Shown here piece by piece: positions 37,354 to 41,746 of a stretch of 41,746 nucleotides of DNA. The stretch covers positions 1 to 41,746 of the forward strand of contig NZ_JALEGG010000075.1 in assembly GCF_022763525.1 (NCBI RefSeq), in the 5' to 3' direction. A program made the position numbers and the translations under genes. The stretch comes from Acidovorax sp. Lineage in GTDB: Bacteria > Pseudomonadota > Gammaproteobacteria > Burkholderiales > Burkholderiaceae_C. Each line of letters starts with the position of its first letter. Within the stretch, counting starts at the first letter, position 1. The notes below the pieces were generated by a model, which saw nothing but the letters and a program-made list of their open reading frames with translations, was not told the DNA's origin and ran no database searches.

Positions 37354-40320
37354 TCAATTCGGCGGTGGCGGGATCTGATGTTCGCGGAGATACGCTTCGA
37401 ACGCGCTTGCTGGTAGTGGACGGCTGAAGTAGTAGCCCTGGCCCTCTTGGCACCCATGCTCCCGCAGGAACTCCAGTTGCCCCTCTGTCTCCACCCCCTC
37501 CGCCGTCGTGAGCATGCCCAGCGCTTGCGCCATGCGGATGATGGCGCTGACGATGGCCCGATCGTTCGCGTCGTCCTCCAGGTCGCGTACAAAGGATTGG
37601 TCGATCTTGAGTTTGTAGATCTGAAAACGCTTGAGGTAGCTCAGTGACGAGTAGCCCGTGCCGAAGTCGTCCATCGAAAGCCGCACGCCTCGGTCATGGA
37701 GTTCGTCCATCATGGCCAAAGCGGCTGCCGGGTCGTCCACGGCCGCTCCTTCGGTCAACTCCAGCTCAAGCCGGCGCGCGGGCAAACCAGCTTCCTCCAG
37801 GCAGCGGGTAACCATTTCGGGCAATTGGGCGTGTCTGAATTGAACGGCCGACACATTGACCGAAACGGCCAGCAAGGGGAGCTGCATATCGAGCCAGCGC
37901 TTGGCATCGTGTACCGCAGTCCGGATGACCCATTCTCCAATGGCGACGATCATGCCGCTGGTTTCTGCCACTGGAATGAACTCCGCGGGCGATATCCATC
38001 CGAGGTCCGGGTGGCGCCAGCGCAAAAGTGCTTCCGCGCCTACCGTGCGGCCCGTGGCGAGCGAAACCTGCGGCTGGTAGTGCAATTCGAACTGGTCGCG
38101 CTCCAGCGCACGCCGCATGGCGTTTTCGACCAGCAAGGCGCGGGCCGTGCGCTCTTGCAGGTCGGCCGTGTAGAAGCCGTAGCGGTTCCGCCCGCTTTGC
38201 TTGGCGCGGTACATGGCTGCGTCTGCTCGCTGGTACAGCGTGTCAAAGGAAGCCCCGTCGGCCGGATACATCGCAATGCCGATGGACAGCGTGGTGGTGA
38301 GTTCGTAGGCGTCAATCTGGAAGGGCTCGGCCACTGCTGCCAGCAACCGGGCGGCCATGTCGGCGGCGGCCGATGCCGAAGCCGAGGGCAGCAGCAGCAG
38401 AAATTCGTCCCCGCCCAGGCGCGCGATGGTGTCCTGCTCTGTGATCAGCGATTCCAGCCTTTTCGCCACTGCAACGAGCAGGGTATCTCCAGTCCGGTGG
38501 CCCAGCGAATCGTTGACGTTCTTGAAGTGATCGAGATCCAGGAAGAGCATTGCCAGGCTTGCGCCCAGCGCGTGCTGCTGTGCAATGTGGATGCGAGCCC
38601 GTTCCGCAAGCAGTGTGCGATTGGGCAGGCCGGTCAAGGGGTCGAAATGCGCCAGCCTCTGAATGCGGTCCTGTGCCTCCCGCTGGGTGGTGATATCGCG
38701 GAACAGCGTGATGGAATGGGTCACAGTGCCGTCGATGTCCCGCACTCCGCTGATAGACAGCCACTGCGGGTACTGCGAACCGTCCTTGCGGCCCCCCCAG
38801 GCTTCGCCTTCCCAGCTTCCGCCACTGGCCAGCTGTGCGTAAATGCCGTTCGGCTCAAAGCCAGGGTTGGGTTTGGTGACGGCAATGAGATTCAAGGGAT
38901 GCCCCACGGCCTCTGGCTGGGTATAGCCCGTGATCCGTGTGAATGCGCGGTTCACCCGCACGATGGTGTGCGCTGCGTCCGCAATCACGATGGCTTCACT
39001 GCTCTGGTCGAACACCTGGGCCGTCAGTTGCAGTTGCTCCTCGGCGCGCTTTCGCTCGGTGACATCCCGCGAAAGCACGATGAAGCGGGGCGCCTCCGGG
39101 CGCGACGTGGCCTTGAGGGCTGCGGACAGCTCAAACCACGTGGTGCCCAGGTGCGGGAGTTCCACCATGATCTGGCGGCCCGTGGACCAGCCCTGCACCA
39201 GTGCTTCCTGCAGGACGCCCATCACCGCACTGGCGGCAGTCGCGGGCAGTACCTCCGAGACCTTGCGGCCCAGCAACTCCTCGGCGGGCCCGACCAGCAG
39301 TTCGGCCCGCGGGCTGTGCACATTGCAATAGACGCCATCCTGGTCCAGCTCAAAGAGGGGGTCTGGAATCGCGTCGATGGTGGCGCGCAGTTGTTGCTGC
39401 GTGGCCTGGATTTCGGACGTGCGCTGCGCCACCTGGAACGCCAGTGCCTGGTCGTGCGCTTTCAATTCAAAGACCAGGCGCGCCAGGTAGCCCATCATCA
39501 CGGAAAACAACAGGGCAATGGCAATGCGCAGGCCCAGCGTGCCTGGATCGCCCCAGCCTTTGGCCGGCTCCAGGCTCAGTGTCCACTGTCCGTTGGGCAG
39601 GTTCATTGACCTGCTAACGGCGTCTGCACTCGGGGGAGGCTCCGAGGCTGAGATCGTTTGTTCCTGCCCCGTTTCCGGGTGGATGCGCCAGAGTCGGTAG
39701 TGGTATCCCCGGGTGGTCAGCTGCGGGAGCCGGGCTGCTTCCAGCACCTGGGGCAAGCGGATGGTGACATAGGTGAATCCCCAGAATACGCGGTGCCCGT
39801 GGTTGTTTTCCAGATAGACGGGTTGGCGGCCCACCACGCCCAGGCCGCCTTGGACCAGCTCCACGGGGCCGGCCAGCGTCAGTCGGCCCGTTTCGCGCGC
39901 CCTGACGGACTCCGCCCCTTGGCGAGGGTCGTTGAGCTGGTCGAAACCGATGGAGTTTTCGTTTCCCTGCCGTGGCACGACGTGCCGCACCACGCCATTG
40001 GGTGACAAGCCCATGGCAGCGATGCCTGGGTAGAACGGCAGCATCTCATTGCCGATCTCTTCGAACTGCGTCACTTTGCCATGGCCTTGCCGTACCAGCG
40101 CGACGAGCGCATTGTTGGCCGAAAGGGCCAGTTCGATGGCGCGCTGCAGCGCCTGCACGTGGTCGCCGGCCATGTCGGCCACCTGGGTGCGTTGCTGAGA
40201 AAGCTCCTGGCGCTCCAGTACCCAGACCACGGTCCCCGCGCAGATTGCCGCCAGCACGAAGACAAGCAAGGCTCCCATGGCAGGGCCTTGAGCACGTGGG
40301 GTGGGCGAGGCGGGGAGCAC
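37354..40320 (-). CDS. Membrane CHASE-PAS-PAS-GGDEF-EAL cyclic-di-GMP signalling protein
   Basis: The 988-residue inner-membrane sensor has a first membrane helix at about 13-35, a periplasmic CHASE domain (about 60-205, with FYPGIAAMGLSPNGVV and GFTYVTIRLPQVLEAARL), a second helix at about 262-284, PAS domains at about 312-420 and 430-545, GGDEF at 636-640 (ARLGGDEFLLLL) and EAL at 763-765 (AEALLRW). The site five residues before GGDEF reads TEQD, lacking the Arg of the RxxD inhibitory site. EAL metal motifs are complete. The start is GTG with GAGGAAC upstream. It likely senses a small periplasmic ligand and sets c-di-GMP, with net output unknown. Confidence 0.92.
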   Translation of the reverse strand: MLPASPTPRAQGPAMGALLVFVLAAICAGTVVWVLERQELSQQRTQVADMAGDHVQALQRAIELALSANNALVALVRQGHGKVTQFEEIGNEMLPFYPGIAAMGLSPNGVVRHVVPRQGNENSIGFDQLNDPRQGAESVRARETGRLTLAGPVELVQGGLGVVGRQPVYLENNHGHRVFWGFTYVTIRLPQVLEAARLPQLTTRGYHYRLWRIHPETGQEQTISASEPPPSADAVSRSMNLPNGQWTLSLEPAKGWGDPGTLGLRIAIALLFSVMMGYLARLVFELKAHDQALAFQVAQRTSEIQATQQQLRATIDAIPDPLFELDQDGVYCNVHSPRAELLVGPAEELLGRKVSEVLPATAASAVMGVLQEALVQGWSTGRQIMVELPHLGTTWFELSAALKATSRPEAPRFIVLSRDVTERKRAEEQLQLTAQVFDQSSEAIVIADAAHTIVRVNRAFTRITGYTQPEAVGHPLNLIAVTKPNPGFEPNGIYAQLASGGSWEGEAWGGRKDGSQYPQWLSISGVRDIDGTVTHSITLFRDITTQREAQDRIQRLAHFDPLTGLPNRTLLAERARIHIAQQHALGASLAMLFLDLDHFKNVNDSLGHRTGDTLLVAVAKRLESLITEQDTIARLGGDEFLLLLPSASASAAADMAARLLAAVAEPFQIDAYELTTTLSIGIAMYPADGASFDTLYQRADAAMYRAKQSGRNRYGFYTADLQERTARALLVENAMRRALERDQFELHYQPQVSLATGRTVGAEALLRWRHPDLGWISPAEFIPVAETSGMIVAIGEWVIRTAVHDAKRWLDMQLPLLAVSVNVSAVQFRHAQLPEMVTRCLEEAGLPARRLELELTEGAAVDDPAAALAMMDELHDRGVRLSMDDFGTGYSSLSYLKRFQIYKLKIDQSFVRDLEDDANDRAIVSAIIRMAQALGMLTTAEGVETEGQLEFLREHGCQEGQGYYFSRPLPASAFEAYLREHQIPPPPN

Positions 40321-40338
40321 GTTGCAGTTCCTCGTTCC

Positions 40339-40366
40339 ATTATGCAGGCCGCGTGAGGTATCTCAA
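40339..40366 (-). promoter_or_regulatory. Sigma-70-like promoter for the CHASE-GGDEF-EAL gene
   Basis: On the minus strand TTGAGA (40361-40366), a 16-nt spacer and CATAAT (40339-40344) with an extended TG just upstream form a good promoter. It is about 19 nt from the GTG start, leaving a leader of about 12 nt. Confidence 0.6.
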
Positions 40367-40497
40367 CAGGCGCGAGTTGAGTGCTGCGCGGCGTCACGGA
40401 ATTGACATCGCCGCGACACGCCTGCGTCACGCGGCGCTTTCACACTGCCTGCACGCCAGCCCTCCCGGCCGCGCCAGACAAACGGAGATGTTGCACC

Positions 40498-41331
40498 ATG
40501 AATGAGCTGACTACCTCGCCTCCACCGCTGTCCTCGAACGCCGCCACGCCCCGGGCGATGGGAGGCTCGGGTCTGCCGTCCGCCAGGCTGCCGATGGCGG
40601 CCGGTGGCGCGATCGAAGTGGCGTGGGCGCGGCACGAGGACGAAGTGCGGGAGGCTCAGCGTCTGCGGTTTGAAGTGTTTGCGGCGGAAATGGGCGCTCG
40701 ATTGACGACCCCCATTCCTGGCCACGATATCGACCTGTTTGACGACTATTGCGAACATTTGCTGGTGCGCGACGCGCAGACGCGGCAAGTCATTGGGACT
40801 TACCGTGTGCTCACGCCAGCCCAGGCACGGCGGGTCGGCAGCACGTACAGCGATACCGAGTTCGACCTGACGCGCCTTCGATCCCTGCGCCCGCGCATGG
40901 TGGAGCTGGGGCGCAGTTGCGTTCACCCCGACCATCGCCACGGCGGCGTCATCATGGTGCTGTGGAGTGCGCTGGCGGACTTCATGGTGCGCAACGAGCT
41001 GGACACCATGATTGGCTGCGCGAGCATTCCCATGCTGTGCAATGGCGTGGTCAGCGGCGATGCGGCTGCCAGCATCTGGCGCCAGGTCCGTGAAACGCAT
41101 TTGGCGCCGATCGAATATCGCGTGCTGCCCCGTCTGCCCTTGCCCGTGGAGCAACTGGACAGTTCCATCCACGTGGATCCCCCCGCACTCATCAAAGGGT
41201 ACTTGCGATTGGGGGCCCGCGTGCTGGGAGCCCCCGCGTGGGACCCTGATTTCAATACCGCCGACCTGCCGATGCTCATGCGGCTGGCGGACTTGCACCC
41301 GCGCTACCGCAAGCATTTCCTGGGGGTCTGA
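40498..41331 (+). CDS. olsB: Ornithine-acyl-ACP N-acyltransferase-like protein (OlsB family, GNAT)
   Basis: The 277-residue protein resembles OlsB, the GNAT-fold enzyme that attaches a 3-hydroxyacyl chain from ACP to the alpha-amine of ornithine, the first step of ornithine lipid synthesis. Conserved features: EDEVREAQRLRFEVFAAEMGA near residue 43, HDIDLFDDYCEHLLVRD, VIGTYRVLTPAQARRVG and MVELGRSCVHPDHRHGGVI, the acyl-CoA/ACP-binding core of this GNAT group. ATG 40498 is chosen, with GGAG 10 nt upstream; the frame before it is not family-like. Its stop overlaps the next start (TGATG). No olsA homologue is visible in the window; haemolysin-type GNATs are related, so the symbol is tentative. 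Confidence 0.78.
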   Translation: MNELTTSPPPLSSNAATPRAMGGSGLPSARLPMAAGGAIEVAWARHEDEVREAQRLRFEVFAAEMGARLTTPIPGHDIDLFDDYCEHLLVRDAQTRQVIGTYRVLTPAQARRVGSTYSDTEFDLTRLRSLRPRMVELGRSCVHPDHRHGGVIMVLWSALADFMVRNELDTMIGCASIPMLCNGVVSGDAAASIWRQVRETHLAPIEYRVLPRLPLPVEQLDSSIHVDPPALIKGYLRLGARVLGAPAWDPDFNTADLPMLMRLADLHPRYRKHFLGV

Positions 41332-41746
41332 TGCGCGCCGCGTTCGACGCTCTGGGGCCCTGGGCGGGCACTTCCCAGCAGCCGGGCAGCGCGGCGGAAT
41401 ATCCCCAGGATACGCAAGCGCCCTGGGAGCCTCAGCGTTTTCGCGCAGTCTTCATTTCCGATGTGCACTTGGGAACGCCCGGTTGCCAAGCGCATGCGTT
41501 GCTGGATTTTCTCAAGCACCACCCGAGCGAGCACCTGTATCTGGTGGGCGACATCGTCGATGGCTGGCAACTGCGGCGCAGGTGGTTTTGGCCCCAGGCC
41601 CACAACGATGTGGTGCAAAAACTCCTGCGCCGGGCACGCAAGGGATGCCGGGTGGTGTTCGTGCCCGGCAACCACGATGAGTTTGCGCGGGCGTTTGTCG
41701 GGCATTCCTTTGGCGGCATCGAGGTTCGAGCCGACGCGGTGCACAC
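41331..41746 (+). CDS. Metallophosphoesterase, UDP-2,3-diacylglucosamine diphosphatase-like (3' end outside window)
   Basis: The 138 visible residues show a calcineurin-like phosphoesterase: FISDVHLGTPG (metal Asp and His), LVGDIVDGW (bridging Asp) and VPGNHDEFARAF (Asn-His). This layout is shared by LpxH and by COG2908 relatives that often sit beside lipid or glycan genes. The N-terminal 35 residues are Pro/Gln-rich and look unconserved. It starts on the last base of the olsB-like stop, so it is translationally coupled, which hints at a lipid-related substrate. With lpxA, lpxB and lpxD elsewhere in the window, a role as LpxH is possible but not shown. Confidence 0.83.
   Translation, partial: MRAAFDALGPWAGTSQQPGSAAEYPQDTQAPWEPQRFRAVFISDVHLGTPGCQAHALLDFLKHHPSEHLYLVGDIVDGWQLRRRWFWPQAHNDVVQKLLRRARKGCRVVFVPGNHDEFARAFVGHSFGGIEVRADAVH

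Noticed and set aside
40402-40430. TTGACA upstream of the olsB-like gene as a promoter
   Set aside because: No -10 hexamer at 15-19 nt; also no good sigma-E spacing for the nearby GGAATT.
41419-41440. CAAGCGCCCTGGGAGCCTC, similar to one arm and flank of the repeat
   Set aside because: Only one arm is present; no second hairpin or 40-bp alignment.

Overview
This window looks like a housekeeping stretch of a betaproteobacterial chromosome, family Comamonadaceae (Acidovorax/Diaphorobacter-like). The inference rests on high GC, the gene order rpsB-tsf-pyrH-frr-uppS-cdsA-dxr-rseP-bamA-skp-lpxD-fabZ-lpxA-lpxB-rnhB, and strong protein resemblance to that group. No tRNA, rRNA, CRISPR array, IS element or prophage gene was seen. 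No whole-gene frameshift was seen.

Layout. At 310-4602 three minus-strand genes (amidase, D-amino-acid dehydrogenase, NAD(P)H-hydrate repair enzyme) run away from a structured divergent region that also drives rpsB. From 4788 to 20013 a long plus-strand block covers translation (rpsB, tsf, frr), UMP kinase, undecaprenyl-PP and CDP-diacylglycerol synthesis, the MEP pathway (dxr), envelope stress protease rseP, outer-membrane assembly (bamA, skp), lipid A synthesis (lpxD, fabZ, lpxA, lpxB), rnhB and an RNA methyltransferase. A minus-strand secreted protein of unknown function is followed by carA, an unrecognised 141-residue gene, carB, greA and a DUF4149 membrane protein. Next come a minus-strand glycosyltransferase and YhbY-type RNA-binding protein, divergent from rlmE, ftsH, folP and glmM. 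The last part is accessory: an orphan amino-acid-type periplasmic binding protein, two tandem GGDEF-EAL signalling proteins on the minus strand, and an olsB-like acyltransferase overlapping a metallophosphoesterase cut by the window end.

The most unusual signal is a dispersed 40-bp twin-hairpin repeat (about 48 bp with its less conserved left flank). Seven copies align without a gap. One is intergenic (242-281), one forms the last codons and stop codon of the amidase (3219-3258), and five lie inside genes: dxr, lpxB, the RNA methyltransferase, the DUF4149 gene and folP. All six coding copies sit in the same codon phase, and the four in one orientation encode related 13-residue peptides. In dxr, lpxB and folP the copies do not seem to lengthen the protein. 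They look like sequence that overwrote or co-evolved with the gene rather than simple insertions.

Regulatory structure is also visible: a nested RNA structure in the rpsB leader, an rpsB-tsf attenuator, a sigma-32-like promoter before ftsH, a TATAAT promoter before carA, hairpins between carB and greA, and a run of GTG starts in the lpx cluster.
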